Source of the DNA: Lactobacillus pasteurii DSM 23907 = CRBIP 24.76
GTDB lineage: Bacteria; Bacillota; Bacilli; Lactobacillales; Lactobacillaceae
Direction: 5' to 3'
Assembly: GCF_000297025.1 (NCBI RefSeq)
Contig: NZ_CAKD01000023.1
Coordinates: 62,001 to 126,000, forward strand
DNA length: 64,000 bases
Both the position numbers and the translations under genes were made by a program. Under the pieces are notes generated by a model that saw nothing but the letters and a program-made list of their open reading frames with translations, did not search any database and was not told the origin of the DNA. Below, piece after piece: positions 18,944-27,365 of the stretch. Each line of letters begins with the position of its first letter. Positions within the stretch are counted from its first letter, which is position 1.

Positions 18944-19516
18944 TTATTTTTCTTGATCAGTGTAATAGCTGCGATCTAAATGCTTTTCGATATAAGCACC
19001 GCGCCCACCAGCTTCTTCCATAATAAAGCGCAATGGATTCTTGCGATAGAAATCTTGATGATATTCTTCTGCTGGGTAAAATTCGCTAGCCGGTTCAATC
19101 TTAGTTACAATCGGTTGATCGAACAAACCACTAGCAGCTAATTTTTCCTTGGACTTTTCTGCAGTTTCTTTTTGCTCTGGTGAATTGTAGTAAATAACTG
19201 GTCGGTATTGATCCCCGCGATCTTGGAATTGTCCGGTTGCATCAGTTGGATCAGCAACTTGCCAATAAATTTCGACCAGCTTTTCATATGGAAATACTTC
19301 TGGGTCAAAAGTAATTTCTACTGCTTCAGTATGTCCAGTCGTTCCTGTGCAAACTTGTTCATAAGTTGGATTAGCAAAGTGGCCACCTGTGTAACCACTA
19401 ATAACGCTCTTGATCCCTGGCAAGCTATCAAATGGTTGAACCATACACCAGAAGCATCCCCCAGCAAAAATAGCTGTATCAAGGCCATTTCCCTTATTGT
19501 TGATTGAATTTTCCAT
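18944..19516 (-). CDS. msrA: Peptide methionine-S-sulfoxide reductase MsrA
   Basis: Repairs methionine-S-sulfoxide in proteins. The catalytic GGCFWC motif is near residue 20 in [37 protein letters not shown] and [20 protein letters not shown] are the conserved MsrA blocks, and [10 protein letters not shown] is near the end. I took the ATG at 19514-19516 (190 residues); the frame continues ten codons further to a TTG but without a better ribosome site. The stereochemical partner msrB lies 3 kb away at 22380. Confidence 0.94.
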   Translation of the reverse strand: MENSINNKGNGLDTAIFAGGCFWCMVQPFDSLPGIKSVISGYTGGHFANPTYEQVCTGTTGHTEAVEITFDPEVFPYEKLVEIYWQVADPTDATGQFQDRGDQYRPVIYYNSPEQKETAEKSKEKLAASGLFDQPIVTKIEPASEFYPAEEYHQDFYRKNPLRFIMEEAGGRGAYIEKHLDRSYYTDQEK

Positions 19517-19675
19517 CTTCTCACGCTTTCTTATTGTACGAGACAAAACTCTGTCTTAGTTAGTATGCCAAAATTTTACAACAATCTTTTCTAAAATACT
19601 AAGAATCTGCTTATGGACTTGTGATAATCATTTTTATAATTAAAAACAAAACTATATATTATTTATAGTCTTTGT

Positions 19676-19681
19676 TATAAT
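19676..19681 (+). promoter_or_regulatory. Extended -10 promoter of the par-like RNA I
   Basis: TGTTATAAT fits an extended -10 element (TGnTATAAT). It lies just before the GGTGACTAGT helix arm at 19690, so the RNA would begin at about 19688. No good -35 box is visible. Confidence 0.5.
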
Positions 19682-19726
19682 TGCCTATCGGTGACTAGTA
19701 CCTCCCACTTGAAAGGAGGTGACAGT

Positions 19727-19762
19727 ATGCTTCACGACTTTTTAACTTCGATCACTGGTTGA
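19727..19762 (+). pseudogene. Broken Fst-family toxin frame
   Basis: The frame MLHDFLTSITG is preceded by GGAGGT and ends at TGA after 11 codons. Read past the stop it continues TIGVTVE, and with a one-base slip then LVTRSPHA. Fst/Lpt toxins of Gram-positive par loci are about 30 residues, with a start like M-x-x-F, a membrane helix containing a P-x-x-VG-type segment, and a charged tail; the visible pieces fit that plan but are interrupted. I infer a toxin inactivated by a stop and probably a frameshift, although a very short functional peptide cannot be excluded. Confidence 0.5.
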
Positions 19763-19826
19763 ACAATCGGCGTAACGGTCGAAACTAGTCACCCGTTCAC
19801 CACACGCTTGATCTATTTTTCAAGTG

Positions 19827-19861
19827 AAAAAAAGCATTGCCCTGGCCGGCAATGCTTTTTT
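19827..19861. terminator. Shared bidirectional terminator of the par-like locus
   Basis: AAAAAGCATTGCC / GGCAATGCTTTTT stem with a CTGGCC loop, flanked by A and T tracts, so it can stop both the rightward toxin mRNA and the leftward antisense RNA. Confidence 0.88.
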
Positions 19862-19896
19862 GTATGCTTCATCTTTGACTTTTTAACTTATCGTCG
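19830..19896 (-). ncRNA. par-like antitoxin RNA (RNA II)
   Basis: A leftward RNA of about 65 bases is predicted: an extended -10 box TGCTATCAT (minus strand, -10 at 19902-19907) starts it near 19896 and the shared terminator ends it. It would contain the complements of both direct repeats (19862-19871 and 19877-19889) and so could pair with the start codon and first codons of the toxin mRNA at 19725-19748, blocking translation. Length, orientation and repeat placement match RNA II of par loci. Confidence 0.62.
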
Positions 19897-19997
19897 AAGA
19901 TATGATAGCATATCAATATAAAAAGTAAAGCAAAAAGTAATATTTACATATCAACGTATTCTTAACTTTAAAATTTTACGCATATTTGATTGACGAA

Positions 19998-20132
19998 ATG
20001 AAAGATTCAGACGACAATAAGATAGTTACCAATCTTAAACAGTTTGATAAACGAATTCAAAAGCTGTTGCACAGATGTTGTACAACGATTTTTAAAGAGC
20101 TTTATAAAAAGGACAAAAAATGGATCAGCTAG
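19998..20132 (+). CDS. Possible 44-aa basic peptide overlapping the yitT start
   Basis: An ATG-started frame of 45 codons (MKDSDDNKIVTN... ending KKDKKWIS) covers the leader of the YitT gene and ends 13 bases inside it, in another frame. The peptide is rich in Lys, Asp and Leu with a CC pair near residue 28. No clear ribosome site precedes it. A hairpin GTTGCACA / TGTACAAC lies within it. It could be a coupled leader peptide, a remnant, or chance. Confidence 0.25.
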   Translation: MKDSDDNKIVTNLKQFDKRIQKLLHRCCTTIFKELYKKDKKWIS

Positions 20133-20998
20133 ATAAATTCAACAGAAGATACAATTTTCTTTCCAAACTCTCAGCTGCCTTGTTTTATTCCGTAGCTGTA
20201 GCCGTCGCCCTGAACTTCTTCTGGACGCCTGGACACATGTATTCATCCGGAATTACAGGTTTTGCACAATTAATCAATTCAATCACTGAAAGGTACTTCC
20301 CATTTACTCTTTCAACTTCTACGATGTATTTTGCCTTAAATGTTCCTCTATTCATCCTCGGTTGGTTCAAGATCGGACATAAGTTTACCTTCTTTACAAT
20401 CGTCGCCGTTGTGGCCGGATCTTTTATGATGCATATCATTCGTCCACTATCAGTTAACTGGGATCCACTTTTGTGTGCGATTTTCGGTGGAACGATCAAC
20501 GGAATCGGAACAGGTTTTGCCTTGAAGAATGGTATTTCAACAGGTGGAATTGATATTATTGGAATTGTTATTCGGAAAAAAACTGGCACAAGTTACGGTA
20601 AGTTTAATATCTTGGTCAACTTGCTTATCATTGCTGCAGCAGGTTTTGTATTCGGTTGGACTAGAGCGCTCTACTCTGCTTTGACCATCTTTATCAACGG
20701 ACAAGTAATTGATGCCGTTTATACTCAGCACAAGAAGATGCAAGTAATGATCATCACCGAGCATCCCCAAGCCATCATCAGCGGCATTCAAAGCAAGATG
20801 CACCGCGGAATCACTATCTTGCATGATGCCGAAGGTGCCTATGCTCACAATGAAAAGACTGTGCTTTTGACCATTATTGACCGTTACGATCTTTATGACA
20901 TCCGCGAAATTGTCAAAAATGCAGACCCATATTCTTTCATGAGCGTAAGCGAAGTCGAAAAAGTTTACGGTCGCTTCAAGGAACAAGAAATTGTTTAA
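20120..20998 (+). CDS. YitT family membrane protein (DUF161/DUF2179)
   Basis: A 292-residue integral membrane protein. About five to six hydrophobic segments cover residues 15-195, including the conserved GGTINGIGTGFALKNGISTG block near residue 118; the C-terminal cytosolic DUF2179 domain follows from about 205 (MQVMIITEHPQAI, then KTVLLTIIDRYDLYDI). The family is common in Firmicutes, sometimes several copies per genome; its transport or signalling role is not established. AAAAGGAC lies 6 bases before the ATG. The gene stands alone between the par-like locus and a convergent lysozyme gene. Confidence 0.9.
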   Translation: MDQLDKFNRRYNFLSKLSAALFYSVAVAVALNFFWTPGHMYSSGITGFAQLINSITERYFPFTLSTSTMYFALNVPLFILGWFKIGHKFTFFTIVAVVAGSFMMHIIRPLSVNWDPLLCAIFGGTINGIGTGFALKNGISTGGIDIIGIVIRKKTGTSYGKFNILVNLLIIAAAGFVFGWTRALYSALTIFINGQVIDAVYTQHKKMQVMIITEHPQAIISGIQSKMHRGITILHDAEGAYAHNEKTVLLTIIDRYDLYDIREIVKNADPYSFMSVSEVEKVYGRFKEQEIV

Positions 20999-21033
20999 GA
21001 AAAAAGACACTTCACAATTGAAGTGCCTTTTTT
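20999..21033. terminator. Bidirectional terminator
   Basis: AAAAAAGacACTTC / GAAGTgcCTTTTTT hairpin between the convergent yitT-family and lysozyme genes. Confidence 0.85.
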
Positions 21034-21047
21034 GATTGCTTAAAAAA

Positions 21048-22265
21048 CTAAAAATTAGCTACCTTTACATAGCGGTTCTTGCCAATTCGGTAGTATGACT
21101 TGCCAGCAATATTGAAGCTGCTACCGTAAGTGGTCAAGCTTTGTCCAGCATAAAGCTTACCCACTGAGTAAACTCGCAAGCCCTGGTTGTTATAAACATA
21201 AGAATTATGAGTCAAAGTACGTTTTGATCCATCAACGTTAGACAAGTTGATATATTGATTATCGCCAATCTTATAGTAGCGCTTGCCATTGATTTGAACA
21301 AAGCCGCCCAAAACAGTAACTTGCGTGTAAGCAGAAATTGCGGAATTACCAACTCTGCTACCATTTTGATCATAAATATATGACTTGTGCATGACAGTCT
21401 TAGTTGTTTTAACTACATTAGATGAGCTAGTTGTAGTCGTATTGTTAGATGGCTTAGCTTGTTGGTTCAAATCACTCGTGTTAGTAACTGGTGCTTGAGT
21501 AGTTGTTGAATTGTAAGAAAGCGGCAAAAGAGTGATATTGCCGTCAACGCTCAAGCCACGCCAGTTATCTGTAAATTGCCAAATGGCTACCCCATCCATT
21601 GATGGGAAGTAGTTGAAATCGGCAGTGTCGATTCTACCCGTAGTAGCGTATGAGGCTACCCATAAAGAGCTAGGAAAAGCAGACAAAATCACGCTGGTAT
21701 CAATATTGTTTCTCAGTAAGTATGCTCCTGAATATAGCAATGGTTGATAGCCAGCAGCTTTTATCTTTTGCATAAATGCTAAAATAGCATTGGCACTAGC
21801 AATCTTGCCGGCAGTGACTACATTTCCTTGACCAGTTTCCCAGTCACAAGCAATATAAGATCCACTTGGCAAACCCATTGCCTTAGCTGAAGCAATTGCA
21901 TAATTAGCTTCTGCTACTGCAGCAGTGCTATTTGCACCAAAAGTCGCAAAATGATAAGCCATTGGCATCATATTGTTGTTAATTGCACTTGTAATTTGCG
22001 CTGCTGCTTTAGGGTTTTGATAATTAGTTCCTTCACTAACTTTTACAATCGCAAATTGACCACCAGCTTGAGCCATACCAGAAATATCACTGCTCTGATA
22101 GCTAGCAACATCGACCCCATATGATCTGCTAGAAACAGACTTAGTATCTGCTCGTACCGTCTCGCTTCCAAGCGATGAATAATTTTCGAGTACCAGTGCT
22201 GTAGAGGTAGTCAGCGCACTGGCGCAGGCCAAAGCACCTAAAATTTTCCAATCTCGTTTATTCAT
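21048..22265 (-). CDS. Secreted GH25 lysozyme with SLAP domains
   Basis: A 405-residue exported muramidase. The signal peptide spans about 1-40 (KILGALACASALTTSTALVL, cleavage near VRAD). The GH25 barrel covers about 50-240: YGVDVASYQ carries the first catalytic Asp, YHFATFG follows, and CDWETGQG holds the Asp-x-Glu catalytic pair. A Ser/Thr/Asn linker leads to two SLAP repeats (HKSYIYDQNGSRVGN and HNSYVYNNQGLRVYS) that bind cell-wall polymers in S-layer lactobacilli. The ATG at 22265 follows GGAGG by 6 bases. A close paralogue lies at 24165. It should act in wall turnover at the cell surface. Confidence 0.92.
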   Translation of the reverse strand: MNKRDWKILGALACASALTTSTALVLENYSSLGSETVRADTKSVSSRSYGVDVASYQSSDISGMAQAGGQFAIVKVSEGTNYQNPKAAAQITSAINNNMMPMAYHFATFGANSTAAVAEANYAIASAKAMGLPSGSYIACDWETGQGNVVTAGKIASANAILAFMQKIKAAGYQPLLYSGAYLLRNNIDTSVILSAFPSSLWVASYATTGRIDTADFNYFPSMDGVAIWQFTDNWRGLSVDGNITLLPLSYNSTTTQAPVTNTSDLNQQAKPSNNTTTTSSSNVVKTTKTVMHKSYIYDQNGSRVGNSAISAYTQVTVLGGFVQINGKRYYKIGDNQYINLSNVDGSKRTLTHNSYVYNNQGLRVYSVGKLYAGQSLTTYGSSFNIAGKSYYRIGKNRYVKVANF

Positions 22266-22379
22266 CAAAATCCTCCGTCGTTTTTATTGTTAAATTTTCA
22301 AGCTTAATCTCACAGCTTCATCATAACACGGATTCTACTGAAAATTTCTTAAGAATACGTGACAGTTTCGTTTCTTAGC

Positions 22380-22805
22380 TTAGTCAAACAGCTCTTTGTA
22401 TCGTCCGTATCCTTTTTCTTCCAATTCATCGTATGGAATGAAATCTAGGCTAGCAGAATTGATGCAATAACGAAGTCCTCCTCGATCAGCTGGTCCATCA
22501 CTGAAGACATGACCCAAGTGACTATCTGCTTGTGGACTTTTTACTTCTGTTCTTTCCATATTATGTGACTGGTCACGGCGGTAGACCAACTTTTCAATTG
22601 GCTTGGTAAAACTTGGCCAGCCACAACCAGCATCATACTTATCTAAACTCGAAAATAGTGGCTCTCCTGAGACAACGTCGACATAAATTCCCTTTTCGTA
22701 AAAATCATCGTATTTGCCACTAAATGGATATTCTGTTGCCGCATGTTGCGTTACTTCATATTGCTCTTTGTTTAGCTGTTTTAGTCTTTCTTCCTTATCA
22801 AACAT
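22380..22805 (-). CDS. msrB: Peptide methionine-R-sulfoxide reductase MsrB
   Basis: Reduces methionine-R-sulfoxide (141 residues). Conserved blocks are [20 protein letters not shown] near residue 62, [13 protein letters not shown] near 95 and the catalytic Cys in [11 protein letters not shown] near 115. The two CxxC zinc motifs of many MsrB proteins are absent (the first site reads VVSGEPLF), so this is the zinc-free form. A GAGGT ribosome site precedes the ATG. It lies between the lysozyme gene and a divergent aminotransferase gene, 3 kb from msrA. Confidence 0.95.
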   Translation of the reverse strand: MFDKEERLKQLNKEQYEVTQHAATEYPFSGKYDDFYEKGIYVDVVSGEPLFSSLDKYDAGCGWPSFTKPIEKLVYRRDQSHNMERTEVKSPQADSHLGHVFSDGPADRGGLRYCINSASLDFIPYDELEEKGYGRYKELFD

Positions 22806-22942
22806 TTCGATAACCTCTTTTGTAATTCTTAAATTATTTATAATATAGCAGTTTTTCTAACAAAAATGTTGTTAGACGCTTCCATTCCTAATAGAATTAG
22901 AGTGTATAAAAAATACTAAAACATTATTTTTGGAGGAGCCTT

Positions 22943-24127
22943 ATGCCACAACTAGCATTCGACTTAACTAAATCCAGCAAAGGGTTGCCTGCTACATTAC
23001 CAATTTCAAAGATCAGAAAATTTGACGCAGATATTAGTCAAATTGAAGATATTATCAAGTTAACTGTTGGGGAACCTGATCTTTCAACTCCAATGCATAT
23101 CAAGCAAGCAGCCATTAAAGACATTGAAGCTGACGATTCTCACTATGCTGATTTTTCAGGAAAAAAGGAACTACGCGATGCCATCAGCAATTATCTCAAA
23201 ACTAGCTTAAACGTTGATTATGATCCCGAAACGGAAATTTGCGTTAGCGTTGGAGCCACTGGCGCATTGAATGCAATTTTTATGTCAATTTTAAATCCTG
23301 GAGACAAGGTGCTTATTCCAACTCCAGCCTGGGGATTATATTTTCAAATCGTTCGTCTAGCTGGTGGGCAACCGGTGCAGATTGACACTTCTAAAGACGA
23401 CTTCATCTTAACTGCTGACAAGCTAATTGAAACTCTGGAAGGCGAAGGAAAAGGTGCTAAGGCAATTTTGATTACTGATCCATCTAATCCAACTGGCCGA
23501 GTTTATTCACCAGCCGCCTTGCAAGAAATAGCCAAAGTTATTTCCGATTATCATTTGCTTTCAATTACTGATGAGATCTACGCTGAATTGATCTATGACA
23601 AAGAAAAGCACCACTCATTATCTCAATATATTCCTGAAAGAAACGTTATTCTCTCTGGCGTATCCAAGGCCTTTGCCATGACTGGATGGCGACTAGGATA
23701 TATCGCCGGACCTAGTGAGATTATGGAATTAGTTAAAAAAGTAAACTCCTTCTTGTTCACTTCCGTCACTAACAACGTACAAATTGCCTCAGCCGAAGCT
23801 CTAAATAATGGACAAGCAGACACTAAAAAAGCGCGCGATATTTATGGACGCCGAAGGAATTTAGTCATGGATGGTTTAGCGGAGCTTGGCTTTAAATTAG
23901 CTAAGCCACAAGGTGCCTTCTATATTTTTGCTAAGTTCCCAGAAAGATTCGGTACAGATGACGTAGATTTTGCTTATAAGTTAGCTCAAGAAGCTAAAGT
24001 CGGTCTTACTCCAGGTTCTTATTTTGGTAAAGGCGGACAAGGCTACATCCGCTTATCTTATGCTTCATCAATTGAGCAGCTAGAACTAGCACTAGTGCGA
24101 ATTAAAACTTTTATCAATAACAACTAA
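22943..24127 (+). CDS. Class I/II PLP aminotransferase (AraT/PatA-like)
   Basis: Pyridoxal-phosphate aminotransferase (394 residues) of the aspartate/aromatic family, transferring amino groups between amino acids such as aromatic or branched substrates and 2-oxoglutarate. Motifs: SVGATGALNAIF near residue 100, PTPAWGLYF near 130, DPSNPTGRVYS near 175, TDEIYAELIY near 212 and the PLP lysine in SGVSKAFAMTGWRLGY near 240; the terminal Arg is in GYIRLSYA near 375. GGAGGAG precedes the ATG. Substrate cannot be decided from sequence alone. It may share a divergent promoter region with msrB. Confidence 0.9.
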   Translation: MPQLAFDLTKSSKGLPATLPISKIRKFDADISQIEDIIKLTVGEPDLSTPMHIKQAAIKDIEADDSHYADFSGKKELRDAISNYLKTSLNVDYDPETEICVSVGATGALNAIFMSILNPGDKVLIPTPAWGLYFQIVRLAGGQPVQIDTSKDDFILTADKLIETLEGEGKGAKAILITDPSNPTGRVYSPAALQEIAKVISDYHLLSITDEIYAELIYDKEKHHSLSQYIPERNVILSGVSKAFAMTGWRLGYIAGPSEIMELVKKVNSFLFTSVTNNVQIASAEALNNGQADTKKARDIYGRRRNLVMDGLAELGFKLAKPQGAFYIFAKFPERFGTDDVDFAYKLAQEAKVGLTPGSYFGKGGQGYIRLSYASSIEQLELALVRIKTFINNN

Positions 24128-24157
24128 AAAAGGACTGGCTTTTGCCAATCCTTTTTT
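24126..24157. terminator. Bidirectional terminator
   Basis: AAAAAAGGAcTGGC / GCCAaTCCTTTTTT hairpin between the convergent aminotransferase and second lysozyme genes. Confidence 0.88.
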
Positions 24158-24164
24158 GATGCTT

Positions 24165-25325
24165 TTAAAATTCGGATGCTTTTACATAACGATTCTTTTG
24201 AATCTTGTAATATTGAGTGCCATTGATAGTCTTCTTGCCACCGTAAGTTGAAACAGTTGTTCCTGCCTTAATTGCTCCAACGTTAACCAACTCACCCTTA
24301 TTGTTGTAAACGTAAGCTGTTTGCTTCAAAATGCGCTTAACGCCATCAACGTTAGAAACCTTGATGTAGTTGTTATCACCTGTTTGGTAGTAACTCTTGC
24401 CGTTGATTGTTACTAAACCGCCAAAGACATTGATAGTTTGGTAAGCTGCATAAGATTGATTGCCGACTCTTTGGCCATTTTTATCGTAAACGTATGCCTT
24501 GTGCATAACAGTCTTCTTAGTAACGTTAGCTGTTGGAGCTTGACTGGATGCTGAACCAGAACCACTGCCACTAATTGAAAGTGGAAGCAAACTAATGTTG
24601 CCATCGACATTCAATCCGCGCCAGTTATCTGTAAATTGCCAAATAATTACGCCGTTCATTGATGGGAAGTAATTGAAGTTAGGCGTATCAATTCGACCAG
24701 CTGAAGCATAAGAAGCTACCCAAAGTGAATTTGGAAAAGCAGCAACAACCTTAGAAGTTGCAATGTTGTTGTTCAATAAGTAAGCACCTGAATACAAAAG
24801 TGGCTTATATCCAGCTGATTCAATTGCAGACATAAAGGCAATGATTGCGTTGGCACTAGCAGTCTTGCCACCAGTAACTACATTACCATCGCCAGTTTCC
24901 CAGTCACAAGCAATATATGAGCCACTAGGAATACCCATTGCCTTGGCTGATGCAATTGCATAAGCTGCTTCGCTTTTAGCTCTGCTAGAATTTGCACCAA
25001 AAAGCGCAAAGTGGTAAGCCATTGGCATTAAGTTGTTGGCCTTAGCTGATGCAATTTGGGCTGAAGCCTTAGGGTTACGGTAGCTAGTACCTTCACTAAC
25101 CTTAACAATCGCAAATTCTGCTCCAGCTTTTGCAGAACTCTTGACACTGGTTGATTGATAGCTGGCAATATCAACCCCATAAGAACGTGAACCAACACTG
25201 GTAGTCGATGCTTGTGCTACCACTGTTTGAAGAACGCTAGGAGCAACTGCGATCCCAGCGGTCATAATAATACCGGCACTTCCGATAGTCTTGATAAAAT
25301 TCTTACTACTAAATCTACGTCTCAA
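24165..25325 (-). CDS. Secreted GH25 lysozyme with SLAP domains (second copy)
   Basis: A 386-residue paralogue of the gene at 21048. The signal peptide covers about 1-38 (IGSAGIIMTAGIAVAPSV, cleavage near AQAS). GH25 spans about 45-235: YGVDIASYQ, YHFALFG and CDWETGDG carry the catalytic acids. A Gly/Ser linker (SGSGSGSASSQ) leads to two SLAP repeats (HKAYVYDKNGQRVGN, QTAYVYNNKGELVNV). The start is TTG at 25325: GAGGG lies 6-7 bases upstream and no ATG precedes the signal peptide. Both copies should bind the wall non-covalently and cut glycan chains during growth or division. Confidence 0.92.
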   Translation of the reverse strand: MRRRFSSKNFIKTIGSAGIIMTAGIAVAPSVLQTVVAQASTTSVGSRSYGVDIASYQSTSVKSSAKAGAEFAIVKVSEGTSYRNPKASAQIASAKANNLMPMAYHFALFGANSSRAKSEAAYAIASAKAMGIPSGSYIACDWETGDGNVVTGGKTASANAIIAFMSAIESAGYKPLLYSGAYLLNNNIATSKVVAAFPNSLWVASYASAGRIDTPNFNYFPSMNGVIIWQFTDNWRGLNVDGNISLLPLSISGSGSGSASSQAPTANVTKKTVMHKAYVYDKNGQRVGNQSYAAYQTINVFGGLVTINGKSYYQTGDNNYIKVSNVDGVKRILKQTAYVYNNKGELVNVGAIKAGTTVSTYGGKKTINGTQYYKIQKNRYVKASEF

Positions 25326-25463
25326 TTAAATCCCTCACTAAAATTATTTTCTTGCTTAATTTGTCTTCACGATCTATCCTCATAAAATAACTATATCAGT
25401 TTTTTCCATAGCTACAATTACAATCACTTAACAAATCTATTAGATAGTTTTACAGACGCAAAA

Positions 25464-25498
25464 AAATAGAGCAGAACTTACTTTGCCCTGCTCTATTT
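25464..25498 (-). terminator. Terminator after aspS
   Basis: AAATAGAGCAG / CTGCTCTATTT stem with a 13-base loop and T6 on the minus strand, ending the hisS-aspS transcript. Confidence 0.85.
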
Positions 25499-25509
25499 CA
25501 GCCTAGTTA

Positions 25510-27363
25510 TTAATCTTCCCAGGTTGCATTTTGATCTGCATCTTCTTGTGCTTCTTTTTCTAAACGCTTTTCAGTTTCATGAACGCTATCAAGGTATTGT
25601 TCTTCAACTTCAATTCCTAAATCATTCAATTGTTGTTCAGCAACTGGAGCTGGAGCGTGCATCATTGGTTCTGAAGCTGAAGCATTCTTTGGAAAGGCCA
25701 AGACGTCTCTGATGTTGTCCTTGCCAGCTAATAACATTGCAAATCTGTCCAAACCAATAGCCAAACCTGCGTGTGGTGGGAAGCCCATGTCCAAAGCATC
25801 CATCAAGTAACCGAATTGTTCGTAAGCACGCTTCTTTGAGAAACCAAGCGCCTTAAGCATCTTTTCTTGGATTGAACGCTTGTGAATACGGATTGATCCA
25901 CCACCAAGTTCATCCCCATTCAAAACGATATCGTATGAGCGAGCATGTGCAGCATGAGGATCAGTATCCAAAAGCTTGATCCCTTCGTCATCTGGCATAG
26001 TGAATGGGTGGTGAGCAGCGATCCAGCGACCTAAACCTTCATCGTATTCAAATAATGGCCAGTCAACGATCCAAACAAATTCGTAAGTATTCTTAGGAAT
26101 AATACCTGTTTCCTTAGCAAAGCTACGACGCAAGTAATTCAAAGAATCACAAACTACCTTCCACTTGTCTGCTACAAAGACAATTAATTCTTCGCCTTCA
26201 AGTTCGAATTCCTTCTTAAGAGCTTCTTTGTTAGCATCAGTCAAGAAGCGTGATACAGGACCTGAGAATTCGCCATCTTCAAACTTAACCCAAGCTAAGC
26301 CCTTTGCGTGGTAGCGCTTGATGTAGTCTTGCTTTTCTTCGATCTTCTTGCGTGAGTATTCCTTAGCACCGTTTTTAACGGCAATAGCTCTAACATGTCC
26401 GCCGTCAGCAATTGCACCTGAGAACACCTTAAAGTCTGAGTCCTTGAAAATTTCGTTTAAGTCGTGGATATGCATATCATATCTAAGGTCAGGCTTGTCG
26501 CAGCCATACAAGTCCATTGAATCTTGCCATGACATTCTTCTAATTGGAGTTGGCAAGTCAATGTTCATAACATCCTTCATCACCTTCTTAAGCAAACCTT
26601 CAGTGTAGTCTTGTACACCTTGTTCGTCTAAGAAAGAAGTTTCCATATCGATTTGAGTAAATTCTGGTTGACGGTCTCCGCGAAGGTCTTCGTCACGGAA
26701 ACATCTAGCAAGTTGGTAGTACTTGTCAAAGCCTGCACCCATAAGCAATTGCTTGAACAATTGTGGTGATTGTGGCAAAGCGTAGAAACTACCTGGGTAA
26801 ATTCTTGATGGAACTAAGTAGTCACGTGCACCTTCTGGAGATGACTTACCTAAAATTGGAGTTTCAATGTCGATAAAGCCATTTTCATCGAAGAATTCGT
26901 GAGTTGCACGCAAAATCTTAGATCTCAAAATAATAGCATTTTGCAAAGTTGGACGACGAAGATCAAGGTAGCGGTACTTTAATCTAGTTTGTTCGCTGAT
27001 TTCAACGTCATTCTTAATTTCAAATGGTGGGTTTTGAGCTTCGTTTAAAACGACAATTTCTCTAGCGTCAACTTCAACTTCACCAGTCTTCATGTCAGGG
27101 TTAATGCTTGAACGTCTAACTACCTTACCCTTAACTTCAACTACGTATTCGTTTCCTAGACTGTCAGCTACATCCATCAATTCTTGGCCGGAATCCTTGT
27201 TTACGACAACTTGTACCAAGCCTTCGCGGTCACGCAAATCGATGAAAATCAAGTTACCTAAGTTACGAACTCTTTGTACCCAACCAAATAAAGTTACTTC
27301 TTGACCTTCATATTTGCTGGTAATATTACCACAGTAGTCTGTTCTCTTGTCCATATGTTCCAT
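25510..27363 (-). CDS. aspS: Aspartyl-tRNA synthetase
   Basis: Class II synthetase of the bacterial type (617 residues). The N-terminal OB anticodon domain includes [20 protein letters not shown]; class II motif 2 is [18 protein letters not shown] near residue 217; the bacterial GAD insertion lies between about 290 and 420; motif 3 is [12 protein letters not shown] near 535. It follows hisS by two bases and is preceded by GAGG. The pair is expressed from the T-box leader at 28683-28880. The C-terminal acidic tail is common in lactobacilli. Confidence 0.97.
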   Translation of the reverse strand: MEHMDKRTDYCGNITSKYEGQEVTLFGWVQRVRNLGNLIFIDLRDREGLVQVVVNKDSGQELMDVADSLGNEYVVEVKGKVVRRSSINPDMKTGEVEVDAREIVVLNEAQNPPFEIKNDVEISEQTRLKYRYLDLRRPTLQNAIILRSKILRATHEFFDENGFIDIETPILGKSSPEGARDYLVPSRIYPGSFYALPQSPQLFKQLLMGAGFDKYYQLARCFRDEDLRGDRQPEFTQIDMETSFLDEQGVQDYTEGLLKKVMKDVMNIDLPTPIRRMSWQDSMDLYGCDKPDLRYDMHIHDLNEIFKDSDFKVFSGAIADGGHVRAIAVKNGAKEYSRKKIEEKQDYIKRYHAKGLAWVKFEDGEFSGPVSRFLTDANKEALKKEFELEGEELIVFVADKWKVVCDSLNYLRRSFAKETGIIPKNTYEFVWIVDWPLFEYDEGLGRWIAAHHPFTMPDDEGIKLLDTDPHAAHARSYDIVLNGDELGGGSIRIHKRSIQEKMLKALGFSKKRAYEQFGYLMDALDMGFPPHAGLAIGLDRFAMLLAGKDNIRDVLAFPKNASASEPMMHAPAPVAEQQLNDLGIEVEEQYLDSVHETEKRLEKEAQEDADQNATWED

Positions 27364-27365
27364 TT

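Larger units (their letters stand above)
19688..19861 (+). ncRNA. par/Fst-like toxin mRNA (RNA I)
   Basis: A predicted transcript of about 170 bases with a strong secondary-structure design. ACCTCC (19700-19705) pairs with GGAGGT (19715-19720), hiding the Shine-Dalgarno in a local stem-loop. GGTGACTAGT (19690-19699) is the exact reverse complement of ACTAGTCACC (19784-19793), and CACTTGAAA (19706-19714) of TTTCAAGTG (19818-19826), so the 5' and 3' ends can also fold together. Two direct repeats, GTATGCTTCA (19725-19734) and GACTTTTTAACTT (19736-19748), recur beyond the terminator at 19862-19871 and 19877-19889. This is the architecture of the pAD1 par type I toxin-antitoxin loci. Confidence 0.7.
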
